Assembly (NCBI RefSeq): GCF_946223165.1
Contig: NZ_CAMIBP010000024.1
Location: forward strand, 1-42,554
Direction of reading: 5' to 3'
DNA: 42,554 nucleotides
From: an uncultured Corynebacterium sp.
GTDB lineage: Bacteria; Actinomycetota; Actinomycetes; Mycobacteriales; Mycobacteriaceae
Shown here: in pieces, positions 7,834 to 16,593 of the stretch
Layout of the letters: every line of letters begins with the position of its first letter
Position numbering within the stretch: the first letter of the stretch is position 1
Notes under the pieces: generated by a model
Told to the model about the DNA's origin: nothing
Database searches by the model: none
What the model saw: the letters and a program-made list of their open reading frames with translations, nothing else
Translations under genes and position numbers: made by a program

Positions 7834-10800
7834 TTAGGACTCGGAGTCCTCGGCATACCGCGGCGCAAACTTCTCCATCTGCTCGATGACGCGCGCAAGG
7901 GCCTCGGGCTGCTTGTCGGGCGGATAGTTGTACTTGCGCAGGAGTCGCTTGATGGAGCGACGCAGCTTGGCGCGGACATCGTCGCGGACGGTCCAGTCGG
8001 TGCGGACGTCCTTGCGAAGGGTCTCGACTAGCTCGCGGGCGATGGCGGCCAACACGTCGTCCTCCATCAACGTGGAGGCCGATTCGTTGAGGGAGACGAT
8101 GTCAAAGAAGGCCAGCTCGTCGTTGCCTAGGGGCGGGTCGAATTTCTTGCCGCGGTCGCGCTCGGCCAAGATGTCCTTGGAGAGCTCGATGAGCTCGGCG
8201 ATGACCTGGGCGGAGGTGAGCTGCGAGTTGGTGTAGCGGTTCATCAGCGCGGTGAGGCGCTCGGAGAACTGGCGCTGGCGGGTCTCGTTGGTGCCGGTGG
8301 CGGCGTTGGCTTCCTGCATAAGCTGGCGGCGCAGGGCGTCGATGGTCATGGAGATCTGGGACTTGTCCTTGCCCTTGGAGAGGACTTCGAGGGAGAGGTC
8401 CTGGAGATTGGGCAGATCGATACCGGCCTCGCGGTAGACGTCGAGGACTCCGGTGGCCTCGGTGCTGTCGATGACCAGTTTGCCCAGGGCAGTGCGGACG
8501 TCTTCGGGGATGACCTTGCGGTTCGCGATGGCGTCGGCGGCATCGAGCTTCATCAGCCACGTCTTGGCGTTCGTGTAGAACTTGACGGTCGACCGGTACT
8601 GGTCGGCGTTCGGGCTGGAGGCGGCGAGTGCCCAGGCGCGTGTGAGGGTGTTGGCCAGGGACTTGAATTGGGTGGCGACGGGGCGGGCGTCGGGATCATC
8701 TGCCACGGAGTTGCCCTCGGTCTTGGGGTCGCGCAGGTAGGCGACCACGTTGAGGAGGGCCCGGCGGGGATGGGACTCCAAGAGGGCGCGCCAATTGACT
8801 GGCTTAACCAGCTCGTCGAGCTTGGCGATGAATCCGGTGCTCAGGGCCAGTGCTTCTTCGACGTCTTGGCCTAGGACCTTGGTGCCGGTTTCGGCGGCAT
8901 CGTCGGTGAACTCGCGCAGCGCGGCGTTGAGGTTGTCCGCCAGCGGGGCGTAGGCCACGAGGAGGCCGTCGTGCTTGCCCTTGTAGGTGCGGTTGACGCG
9001 CGCAAGGGTCTGCATGAGCAGGGCGTCCTTGAGGGGACGGTCGATGTAGAGGGTGTGGAGGGAGGGCGCGTCGAAGCCGGTGAGGAGCATGCCTTGGACG
9101 ATGCCGATTTCTAGGGGATCCTTGGGGTCCTTGACGCGGTTGCGCACGGCGGCCAGGGCGGAGGGGCGGCGCAGGTGCTTGCGCATGTAGGCCGGGTCCG
9201 AGGGATTGGGGGAGAAGATGGCCTTGATGATGCCTTTGTCATCGGCGTCGTCATGCCACTCGGGGCGCAGGGCCACGATCTTGTCGTAGAGGCGCGCCGC
9301 GATGGAGCGCGTGGAGACCACGATGAGGGCCTTGCCGGGCCCGCCGAGGAATTCCCGCATGGTCTCGCGGCGGGTTTCCCAGTGGCGGACGAAGTCCTGT
9401 GCCAGGGTGTCGAGACGCTCGTCCGTGCCGTAGATGGCTTCGAGGGCGGCGGCGGAGCGCTGGACGCGCTCGGACTCGACCTCGTCCAGGCCGGACAGGA
9501 GGGAGGCGGCCGCCGCGTCGAGTTCGGCGTTGGTCATTTCTTCAGACTTCCCCAGCTGTATGAGGCGCTGCTCGAAGTAGACGGGCACGACGGCGCCGTC
9601 GGCCACGGCGCGGTTCATGTCGTAGACGTCCACGTCGTCGCCGAAGACCTTGCGGGTGTCGCGGTCCCATTCGCGCAGCGGGGTGCCGGTGAAGGCGAGC
9701 ATGGTGGCATTGGGCAGCGCGCTGCGCAGGTGCTGCGCGTAGCCGTCCGGCTTGTTGTCGCCAAAGCCGTAGTGGGAGCGGTGGGCCTCGTCCACGATGA
9801 CCACGATGTTCTTGCGCTCGGAGAGCAGCGGGTGCTCGTACTCGGCTTCCACCATCGAACCGGACTCATCGACAAACTCGCCCTTGAGCCCGAATTTTTG
9901 CAGCGTGGTGAAGTAGATGCCGCCGGAGGTCCGCGCGCTGAGCTCGGCGCGCAGCTCGCTGCGCGAATGAATCTGCTTGGGTGCCTCGGGCAGGAGCGTG
10001 GAGGCGGTGAAGGTGTCAAAGAGCTGCTGGTCAAGCTCGGTGCGGTCATTGAGGATGATGACGGTGGGACTGCCCATGGCGGGCGTGCGCATGATCTTGG
10101 CGGTGTAGAGCTCCATCTCCATGGACTTTCCGGAGCCCGTGGTATGCCAGACCACGCCGGCGCGCTTGTCGCCGCGCAGGGCCACGACGGTGGATCCGAC
10201 GGCCTTGGTGACGGCGAAGTACTGGTGGGGCTTGGCTATGCGCATGACAAGGCCGTCGTCCGTGGAGTCGAACGCGGTGAATTCGCGGTAGAGCTGCACG
10301 AAGCGCTCCACGTTGAACAGGCCCCAGAGCAGGAAGTCCACCTCGGTGGCCACCTGGCCATCGGCGGACAGCTCGCCCACGCTCAGCGGCTTGCCCTCGT
10401 CGGAGACGTTCCACGGCGCGAAATGGTTCCACGGCGTGAACGGGGTGCCGTACCGGGCGGTGACGCCATCGGTGGCCACCACGATGTTGGCAAAGCGGAA
10501 CGCCATGCCGAACTCCTCAACGTACGTTTGGAGCTGGTTGTAGGCGCCCTTCACGCCCACGGAACTGGTCGCGTCCTTGAGTTCCAGCACCGCCAGTGGC
10601 AGGCCGTTGACATAGGCCACCACGTCAAAGCGCCGCTCGTAGTCGCGGTTGCGGATGGTGATCTGGTTGGCTGCGATGTAGTCGTTCTTGCTGGGATTGG
10701 ATGACAGGAACACGATGGTGGGGTTCTGGGTTTGCCCGTTGTCATCGATGTATTCGATGCCCCGGTAGCCCTCCACCAGGATCTTGTGGATGCGCTCATT

Positions 10801-11049
10801 CTCCGCAATCGCGGACTGCGACCGCGGCGTGAGCACCTCCCCAATGGCCTGCTGCAGGTAGTCCTCCGGCACGCCCGGGTTGAGATTGCGCAGTGCATTG
10901 GCCAGCCGCCCGCGCAGCACGATGTCCTTCCACGTCTCGCGCTCACCCGACCCCGGCGCCAGGTCTTTACCGTCCATGGGCAGCCACTCCAGCTCGCCCA
11001 GGATGTCCTTGACTTCAGCCTCAAACTGGGCCTCACTAAAGATGGACAT
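7834..11049 (-). CDS. hsdR: Type I restriction enzyme, motor/nuclease subunit HsdR
   Basis: This 1071-residue subunit translocates and cleaves unmethylated DNA as part of the R2M2S complex. The N-terminal PD-(D/E)xK nuclease is intact: Asp142 in RRFDVV, and ELK at 156-158, followed by a QxxxY-type motif (QLQTY). The superfamily 2 motor follows, with Walker A TTGSGKS (303-309), DEAH (420-423), motif III FTGTP, motif V GFDAP and motif VI QTLARVNRTYKGK. The C-terminal helical region binds the methylase core. Length is typical, and no disruption is visible. It is the third of the classical hsd genes here, in order M-S-R, 110 bp after hsdS, with a GGAG-type site upstream of the ATG. The stop codon overlaps a small palindrome (7836-7850). 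Confidence 0.95.
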   Translation of the reverse strand: MSIFSEAQFEAEVKDILGELEWLPMDGKDLAPGSGERETWKDIVLRGRLANALRNLNPGVPEDYLQQAIGEVLTPRSQSAIAENERIHKILVEGYRGIEYIDDNGQTQNPTIVFLSSNPSKNDYIAANQITIRNRDYERRFDVVAYVNGLPLAVLELKDATSSVGVKGAYNQLQTYVEEFGMAFRFANIVVATDGVTARYGTPFTPWNHFAPWNVSDEGKPLSVGELSADGQVATEVDFLLWGLFNVERFVQLYREFTAFDSTDDGLVMRIAKPHQYFAVTKAVGSTVVALRGDKRAGVVWHTTGSGKSMEMELYTAKIMRTPAMGSPTVIILNDRTELDQQLFDTFTASTLLPEAPKQIHSRSELRAELSARTSGGIYFTTLQKFGLKGEFVDESGSMVEAEYEHPLLSERKNIVVIVDEAHRSHYGFGDNKPDGYAQHLRSALPNATMLAFTGTPLREWDRDTRKVFGDDVDVYDMNRAVADGAVVPVYFEQRLIQLGKSEEMTNAELDAAAASLLSGLDEVESERVQRSAAALEAIYGTDERLDTLAQDFVRHWETRRETMREFLGGPGKALIVVSTRSIAARLYDKIVALRPEWHDDADDKGIIKAIFSPNPSDPAYMRKHLRRPSALAAVRNRVKDPKDPLEIGIVQGMLLTGFDAPSLHTLYIDRPLKDALLMQTLARVNRTYKGKHDGLLVAYAPLADNLNAALREFTDDAAETGTKVLGQDVEEALALSTGFIAKLDELVKPVNWRALLESHPRRALLNVVAYLRDPKTEGNSVADDPDARPVATQFKSLANTLTRAWALAASSPNADQYRSTVKFYTNAKTWLMKLDAADAIANRKVIPEDVRTALGKLVIDSTEATGVLDVYREAGIDLPNLQDLSLEVLSKGKDKSQISMTIDALRRQLMQEANAATGTNETRQRQFSERLTALMNRYTNSQLTSAQVIAELIELSKDILAERDRGKKFDPPLGNDELAFFDIVSLNESASTLMEDDVLAAIARELVETLRKDVRTDWTVRDDVRAKLRRSIKRLLRKYNYPPDKQPEALARVIEQMEKFAPRYAEDSES

Positions 11050-11159
11050 TGTCCACCGTCTCCTTCCTACTCATCGTTCCTGTTCACAGCCGCACCGCCT
11101 GCCGATGCCGCCCCACAACGCACCCCACGGTCCACCAGGCCCCAGGGCACGCCAGCCGC

Positions 11160-12236
11160 CTAAGCCTCCGCCGCCACGTCACCTACGGTGATGGTGCCGT
11201 TCATTAGAAGCGGAAGGAGCTCGTCGCGAGTCTTGGCTAGCGCTTCGTTTTCCTTAATAAGTTGGTTGCACTTTGGAACTAGGCTGTCCGTCAACTCCAT
11301 AAACTGTGTGGTTTCTGATGCTTCGGGGTCTGGAACTGGACAATCCGCAATGTCTGTCCACTTGGCGCGTGGCATTCGTGTGCCGTTAGAGTTTTGAACG
11401 GCAGTATCAACTACTGCATCTGAGTTTGCTGCAGCTAAGACTAAGCCCTTCCACTCCGGCTTATTCGGGCGCAGTACCAAAATGTCTGTGGAACAAATAC
11501 CGTCTTGTGGAGCAATTCCTACTTTGTGGAAGTACGGGCGAAGCTTTCCAAAAAGGGTGTCACCTTCTTTGAACTCACTCTTGGTCGAATTAGCGGATTC
11601 TAGTTCTGCGTGCCGCGCAATCCACATTGAAGTTGAATCGAAATGTTCCAGAGCGATATACATCGCCGACGAATTGAATTTTGATGGTTGCACAGACTTG
11701 TTTATGAGAGCACAAGTGTCAGACAACGTAGTGTCTGGAGACAAAGAGAGGGTACTGTACCAATTTCGCAAGAAGCTATTTGCTATCGAGAGCGACTGAT
11801 TGTTGCAGGCTATCTTCTGTTCAAGAGCGCTAAGGAACTCTCCAATGGCAATCTTTTCTTTTGCCGAGAAGTGAGGGGCTTGAATTTCCTTAAGGACTCG
11901 TTGAGTAATTAGTGGCTGACCACTTCCGTGTGCCAGTGACCTTAGATTGCAGTTTCGCAGGAACTCGTACCAAAAAATTGCTGGATCTTCTCCGAGTACT
12001 TGCGTGGAAATTGCATTATCAGTTACCCAACAGTCGTTGTCAGAAAAGTGAACGCTGCCACAATAGCTACCCACGCGCCCGATAATTATGCACGGGCCAG
12101 CAGTATTAAAACTATCTGCATGTCCAATGATCCCATTGGAGCCGAAAACTTTGTACTTCCCATCTTCAACACGTACGGGGGATGATTGTCCGTTGTTAAA
12201 TTTCAGAAAGTTGCCGAGCGAAGTTCGATCAGACAT
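11160..12236 (-). CDS. hsdS: Type I restriction enzyme, specificity subunit HsdS
   Basis: This 358-residue subunit sets the DNA target of the M and R subunits. It has the usual two target-recognition domains (about residues 1-120 and 170-305), each followed by a conserved helical spacer: AKEKIAIGEFLSALEQKI at about 125-142, and LTDSLVPKCNQLIKENEALA at 315-334. These spacers form the coiled-coil ruler. Each spacer is preceded by the typical (I/C)PxP/AP motif (QAPHFS; CPVPDP). Its ATG overlaps the hsdM stop in TAATG, so the two are translationally coupled. The gene is visibly more AT-rich than hsdM and hsdR, which fits exchange of specificity genes between strains. The target sequence cannot be predicted from sequence alone. 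Confidence 0.94.
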   Translation of the reverse strand: MSDRTSLGNFLKFNNGQSSPVRVEDGKYKVFGSNGIIGHADSFNTAGPCIIIGRVGSYCGSVHFSDNDCWVTDNAISTQVLGEDPAIFWYEFLRNCNLRSLAHGSGQPLITQRVLKEIQAPHFSAKEKIAIGEFLSALEQKIACNNQSLSIANSFLRNWYSTLSLSPDTTLSDTCALINKSVQPSKFNSSAMYIALEHFDSTSMWIARHAELESANSTKSEFKEGDTLFGKLRPYFHKVGIAPQDGICSTDILVLRPNKPEWKGLVLAAANSDAVVDTAVQNSNGTRMPRAKWTDIADCPVPDPEASETTQFMELTDSLVPKCNQLIKENEALAKTRDELLPLLMNGTITVGDVAAEA

Positions 12237-13828
12237 TACTTGAGCCTCCCCAGCTGCTCGCGCACGACGGCGTCTAGTCGTGCAGACTCGTCCAGCGCGG
12301 CGGTGAGTTCGGTGGTGAGGCGGGCGATCTTGTCGGCGATGGGTTCGTCGTCCTGCTCGGCCTCGGCGAAGCCGACGTAGCGGCCCGGGGTGAGGGCGTA
12401 GTCGGCGTCGCGGATGCCCTGGATGGAAACGGACTTGCAGAAGCCGGGGACGTCCTCATAGGGGGCATCGGCAGTAGCGCGGCCGCGCCAGGAGCGGAAG
12501 GCGCCGGCGATCTGCTGGATGTCCTCATCGCTGAAGGTGCGCTCCGTGCGGTCGACCATGTGGCCGAGCTCGCGGGCATCGATAAGCAGCACCTGGCCCG
12601 TGCGGTCAATGTTGCCCTTGGAACCGGCGGTCTTGTCCTTGGCAAAGAACCAGACACACACCGGGATCTGGGTGCCGCGGAACAGCTGAGACGGCAGGGC
12701 CACCACGCAGCTGACAATGTCGTCCTCCAGCATGTTCTTGCGGATCTCGCCTTCACCCGAGGACTTGGAGGTCATCGTGCCGTTGGCCATGACCACGCCG
12801 GCCTCACCCTGTGGGGTGAGCTTGGAGATGATGTGCTGCATCCACGCGTAGTTGGCATTGCGAGCCGGCGGGACGCCGTAAGCCCAACGGGAGTCATCTT
12901 CCGTGCGGACCCAATCCTTGATGTTGAACGGCGGGTTGGCCAGCACGTAGTCCATCTTCGTGGTCGCGTGGATATCGCGGGCGAAGGTGTCCTGCCAGCG
13001 CTCACCCAGGCCCTGACTGCCTAGGGCGTGGATGGCCAAGTTCATGCGGGCCAGACGCCAGGTGCGCTCATTGAACTCCTGGCCGTAAATGGCGATGTTG
13101 GTCGGGTCCTCATCGTGTGCCTGGAGGAACTTCTCCGCCTGCACGAACATGCCACCCGAGCCGCAGCACGGGTCATAGACGCGGCCCTTAGTGGGCTCCA
13201 GGATTTCCACCAGGGTGCGGACCACCGGGCGCGGCGTATAGAACTCGCCGCCCCTCTTGCCCTCCGCGCGGGCGAACTTCTCCAGGAAGTACTCGTAGAC
13301 CTCGCCCAGCAGGTCGCGGGCGCGTTCCGGGCCCTCCTGCGTGAAGTAGGTCTGGCTGAACATGTCCACCAGCTCGCCCAGACGGCGCTGGTCCACGCTG
13401 TCGCGCGCGAAGCCCGTGGACAGGGTGCCCACGAGGGACTCGTTGTCCTTCATGAGCTGCGTCAAGGCTTCATCGATGAGCTTGCCGATGGACTTGAACT
13501 CTCCGCCCTGTGCGTCGGCCTCCATGCCCTTGGAGTGCTCCTGTAGGTAGGGCCAGCGGGCCTTCTCATCCACCCAGAAGATGTTCTTCTCGGCGTAGGC
13601 GTCCGGATCCTCGAGGTCGAGCAGGATGTCCTCCTCGCTCAGGCCGTCCTCCAGGCCCTCCGCGCGAATCTCATTCTGGCGGGCCGTGAAGGAATCCGAC
13701 ACGTACTTGAGGAAGACGAGGCCCAGGACGATCTCGCGGTATTGCGAGGCGTCCATGGAGCCGCGCAGCTTATCCGCGGCCTTCCAAAGGGTGTCCTTCA
13801 GTTCATTGAGGGATGTAGCAGTGGTCAT
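12236..13828 (-). CDS. hsdM: Type I DNA adenine methyltransferase subunit HsdM
   Basis: This 530-residue N6-adenine methyltransferase protects host DNA and forms the core of the restriction complex. The N-terminal HsdM helical domain (about residues 5-150) is followed by the methylase domain. Key motifs are GGEFYTP (193-199), the AdoMet-binding motif DPCCGSGG (219-226) and the catalytic NPPF (298-301). All are intact, so methylation should be active. Length is normal. It lies 52 bp downstream of the 639-residue HTH/pseudo-methylase gene on the same strand and overlaps hsdS by one base, which indicates an operon. An AAGGTAG site precedes the ATG. Confidence 0.96.
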   Translation of the reverse strand: MTTATSLNELKDTLWKAADKLRGSMDASQYREIVLGLVFLKYVSDSFTARQNEIRAEGLEDGLSEEDILLDLEDPDAYAEKNIFWVDEKARWPYLQEHSKGMEADAQGGEFKSIGKLIDEALTQLMKDNESLVGTLSTGFARDSVDQRRLGELVDMFSQTYFTQEGPERARDLLGEVYEYFLEKFARAEGKRGGEFYTPRPVVRTLVEILEPTKGRVYDPCCGSGGMFVQAEKFLQAHDEDPTNIAIYGQEFNERTWRLARMNLAIHALGSQGLGERWQDTFARDIHATTKMDYVLANPPFNIKDWVRTEDDSRWAYGVPPARNANYAWMQHIISKLTPQGEAGVVMANGTMTSKSSGEGEIRKNMLEDDIVSCVVALPSQLFRGTQIPVCVWFFAKDKTAGSKGNIDRTGQVLLIDARELGHMVDRTERTFSDEDIQQIAGAFRSWRGRATADAPYEDVPGFCKSVSIQGIRDADYALTPGRYVGFAEAEQDDEPIADKIARLTTELTAALDESARLDAVVREQLGRLK

Positions 13829-13880
13829 GATGCTTTTCTACCTTGTTGGGTGGATATTGGGTGATGTGTTGTCTGGGGTG

Positions 13881-15800
13881 TTAGCGGGTTCTATCAGGGG
13901 GGACTTCCTCCTCCGGGGCGATGGTGCCGGCGGTAGCGGCGCTGAGAAGATCCCTTTCGAGCACTTCCAGGTGGGCCAAGGTCCGTCGCAGCTCGGTGCG
14001 CCGGGCGGCGATGGACTTGAGCGGTCCCGCGATGGCCTGCACCTGCGTCTGCGGGATCACCGGGATGCGCCATGCGGCGCGCACGTCCGTGCCGGATTCC
14101 GTGATTGCCTGGGCCACCAAGGCCGGTACGGTCGCGCTTTCCAAGGGAGCGTGGCTGCGGCCGCGTGTGGTCTTGCACCGCAGGATAAACGCCGGTGCCA
14201 CAGCTACGTGCGAGCCCTCCACATCCACAGCGGCGGCGGCACGGCCGCGCCCCTTGAGCGGGACCACGATGACGTCGCCTGGCTCCGAGATGTTGGCATT
14301 CGGGTAGTCCGCGGTGAGCTCCAGGATGCTCAAGGAGCGGGCGTTCCAGGGGCGCAGCCCGAGGACCTCGTCCTCGCCCACCAGTCCGATGCCGCCCTGG
14401 CCCGTGCCCGCTTCGGGATCGACCTTGCAGCCGCGCAGGACGGACAGCACTTGGAACTTTCCGCGCTGGGTGGCCATGTCCCATGGCAGCGTGCGGACCC
14501 CTTTGGTCAGGGGCAGCGGCACATCGAGGAGAGGGAAGTCCTCCGCCCGCAGGCCCGCGGCGGGCGCCTGGGCCCACAGGTCGCCGACGCGCGGTGCTTC
14601 CTGAGCCGGTGATTCGAAATCCGGAGCGGATACGACGCGCAAGCCGTTGACATTGCGTGGGTGAAATAACGAGGCGCTGAGCAGCGCCGCTCGTGGGAGG
14701 TCCTCCGGTGCTGTCAGTGCCGTCACCAGGTCACGCGCTAGGAAGGGCAGGTCCCGGCCCGTGATACCGCTGTGATCGGCCAGGGCGACCCGAGCGTCCG
14801 GATCCGCAGTGCGGTGCATCACCCACACCCCAGGTTGGAGACGACCGCCGCCGCCAGACCATTCGCGGGGCAGGCGGGCGCTATAGCGCAGCGGTGCCCT
14901 AGCTGCGGTCTCGGGATCCGACAGAAACCTCTGGCGGATAGGAGTGGCTACCGGATCGGTGTCCTCGATGAGCAGGCGGGCGGGCCCGACAATGAGCATG
15001 GCGCCGCGGGTGTCCAGGCAGACCTGCAGATCATCGAGCTCCGCGAACAGCGCCGCCGGGTCCGCGTGAGAGTCGAGGCCGATGTGGACAACGATGGAGT
15101 CTGCGGGGATGTCGCTTGCTGCGTTGGCGGCGAGGTTCCTTGTGAGCGGGGATACCTTGAAGTGGACGTCGCCGCTGTGACAGACCAGTTCCGCAGCGGC
15201 CAGCGAGTCAGGATCTGGCACGTATGCGCGGTAGGTGCCGGGGGCGAGGGAGGTGAGAGCAGCATCGGCAAGCAAGGCGGTTGCAGACTCGGTGGCCGCG
15301 ACAAGTGGAACTGAGCCGCAGGAAGGGTGCAGAGCGCAGGCCTGGGCGAGGGTGTCCGCGAGCGTGGCGGTGGCGGCCGCGCCGAGCTGTGGCTCCTGTC
15401 CTGCCTTCCGGCGCCGCAACCGAGTGAGTAGTGGGCGTGAGCCATACGCGGCCTCCACCAGGGGCTCGAGCGCTGCGCGAAGATGTGGGGTCAGATCTGC
15501 GGGCCAATCGTCGGTGCGAGCCAGATGCACCAGCGCGGCTGGGGTGTCCGGGTGATCGGCCTCATTGAACAGGGTCGAATAGAAAGGGGCATCTCCGGCG
15601 ACGTCGCGGTCCTGAGTACGGCCGGTGTCCTCCAGCCAGGCGGCGACTTGGGTGGCATCGAAAAGCGCCTGCGGATTCTGCTGCACTGGGGTGGGGAAAG
15701 GCGTAGGGGAGCCGGCCCCGTAGCGGGCCCGCCAGGTGGTCACCGTGTGGCGGCTGACTTGGGCAAGCTCCGCGATTCCGGCGAGGGTCAACGTAAACAT
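13881..15800 (-). CDS. HTH / degenerate N6-methylase-like / HsdS-like fusion protein
   Basis: I do not recognise this 639-residue protein as a named family. Residues 5-60 form a helix-turn-helix like those that start actinobacterial HTH-type N6 DNA methylases (ELAQVSRHTVTTWRARY, then LFDATQVAAWL). Residues 157-169, LHPSCGSVPLVAA, look like a decayed AdoMet motif I (DPACGSG). No NPPY/F catalytic motif follows where it should. The C-terminus (about 500-625) resembles half of a specificity subunit: a GDVIVVPLKGRGRAAAV strand region, IPQTQVQAI, then a helical LRRTLAHLEVLERDLL spacer. I infer a catalytically dead methylase relative that may help DNA recognition or complex assembly. Its ATG directly abuts the stop of the 151-residue gene, and hsdM follows 52 bp later. 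There is no frameshift and codon use is GC-rich, so it is a maintained gene. Confidence 0.75.
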   Translation of the reverse strand: MFTLTLAGIAELAQVSRHTVTTWRARYGAGSPTPFPTPVQQNPQALFDATQVAAWLEDTGRTQDRDVAGDAPFYSTLFNEADHPDTPAALVHLARTDDWPADLTPHLRAALEPLVEAAYGSRPLLTRLRRRKAGQEPQLGAAATATLADTLAQACALHPSCGSVPLVAATESATALLADAALTSLAPGTYRAYVPDPDSLAAAELVCHSGDVHFKVSPLTRNLAANAASDIPADSIVVHIGLDSHADPAALFAELDDLQVCLDTRGAMLIVGPARLLIEDTDPVATPIRQRFLSDPETAARAPLRYSARLPREWSGGGGRLQPGVWVMHRTADPDARVALADHSGITGRDLPFLARDLVTALTAPEDLPRAALLSASLFHPRNVNGLRVVSAPDFESPAQEAPRVGDLWAQAPAAGLRAEDFPLLDVPLPLTKGVRTLPWDMATQRGKFQVLSVLRGCKVDPEAGTGQGGIGLVGEDEVLGLRPWNARSLSILELTADYPNANISEPGDVIVVPLKGRGRAAAAVDVEGSHVAVAPAFILRCKTTRGRSHAPLESATVPALVAQAITESGTDVRAAWRIPVIPQTQVQAIAGPLKSIAARRTELRRTLAHLEVLERDLLSAATAGTIAPEEEVPPDRTR

Positions 15801-16256
15801 CTAACGGCTCCTGCGAGTGTTCATGCGGACAATCAGAGCGCGCATCTCGGCCTCGCTGCGCTCCAGCGGATGACAATCCGCCGCGCGCAGATACTGCTGG
15901 ATGTAGTCCTTTCGAAACTCCGCGCGGCTTTCTTCCGTGGAGAGATTGGGGCGGCCCAGGATGGTGTTGCACAAGGCCTGCGGCTCAATGGCCTTGCAGC
16001 GCTTGCTCTCGCACATGGCGAGGAAGTGCAGCTCCGAGTCGATCTCGGCTTCTACCTCCGCGAGCATGAGCTCGCGGGCCAGCTGGCGGCTGTTGCGGCC
16101 ACGGTGGTGACCCTTGAGCTGGCGCCGGTAGGCCTCCTCACGGGACTTGAGATCCGTGAGGACGTCCGCCCGGGTTAGCTCCGGGGAGCGCAGCCGCCCG
16201 ATAGTCTCCAGCAGGTTGACGATGGCCGTGGGGTACGGCGAGTGATGGGAAAGCAT
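15801..16256 (-). CDS. Small hypothetical protein, first gene of the restriction operon
   Basis: This 151-residue protein is not recognised. It is helical, rich in Arg, Glu and Leu, with no membrane segment. Two Cys near the middle (AMCESKRCKAIEPQALC) might bind a metal, which is speculative. I chose the ATG at 16256, because AAAGGA lies six bases upstream; an earlier in-frame start at 16304 has no such site. Its TAG stop is immediately followed by the ATG of the 639-residue gene, so the two are translationally coupled and probably made in similar amounts. Being first behind the operon promoter, it may be a partner, regulator or inhibitor of the fusion protein or the Hsd complex. Confidence 0.72.
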   Translation of the reverse strand: MLSHHSPYPTAIVNLLETIGRLRSPELTRADVLTDLKSREEAYRRQLKGHHRGRNSRQLARELMLAEVEAEIDSELHFLAMCESKRCKAIEPQALCNTILGRPNLSTEESRAEFRKDYIQQYLRAADCHPLERSEAEMRALIVRMNTRRSR

Positions 16257-16490
16257 TGTCCATTCCTTTCTAGTGGCCCTTGCAGGGTAGGGGTCCCGAG
16301 CCACCTCGGTGTGACAGGAATGAAGTTACTGGAGCGGCACTCTATTGACAACGTTTGAAAACGCTATTGCGCGCGAATGGGGTTTCGCATTGAGTTGGTG
16401 AGTGTCTTGAGTCTTGTGTTGGTGTGCAGGTTAAAAGCTCAAGTGTGCGAAGTTTCCCGAGTTCAGCGAGTGCATGGGTGCTGGCAGGCT
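16257..16490. promoter_or_regulatory. Divergent control region of the restriction operon and right AlbA_2 regulator
   Basis: On the minus strand, -35 TTGTCA (16351-16346) and -10 TAACTT (16328-16323) are 17 bases apart and point into the 151-residue gene. Next to the -35 box is the palindrome CGTTT-GA-AAACG (16352-16363), a possible operator. On the plus strand, TTGAGT followed about 18 bases later by TTAAAA (ending near 16436) could serve the regulator, in which case its mRNA would carry the whole 72-bp repeat as leader; this is uncertain. Confidence 0.55.
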
Positions 16491-16562
16491 GAACACTACA
16501 CACAACACTGCACAGTGGAGTGTTGTGTGTAGTGTTGTGTGTAGTGTTGTGTAGTGTTCAGC
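16491..16562. repeat. 72-bp bracket repeat, upstream copy (right AlbA_2 regulator)
   Basis: It begins with GAACACTACACACAACA and ends with AGTGTTGTGTAGTGTTCAGC, which is nearly the inverse of the beginning, so the unit is a large imperfect palindrome. The right arm holds two tandem copies of AGTGTTGTGTGT (16519-16530 and 16531-16542) and then shorter versions at 16543 and 16553. It ends 31 bases before the start codon. The second copy at 18084-18155 aligns without gaps and matches at about 61 of 72 positions. Confidence 0.85.
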
Positions 16563-16593
16563 TGCACTGCAAGCGAAAGTCCGGGAGGAAAAC

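Noticed and set aside
9175..10704. Long plus-strand open frame (509 codons) antisense to hsdR
   Set aside because: It lies wholly inside hsdR, which has all its motifs. The frame reads as the Gly/Val/His-rich complement of GC-rich codons, with no recognisable domain.
13881..15800. Pseudogene of a methylase
   Set aside because: The frame is open over 639 codons, coupled to its neighbour and free of frameshifts, so it is maintained although the catalytic motifs are missing.
16491..16562. CRISPR-like array
   Set aside because: The units are 10-12 bp, contiguous and without unique spacers, and no cas genes are present. They are nested parts of a palindromic repeat.
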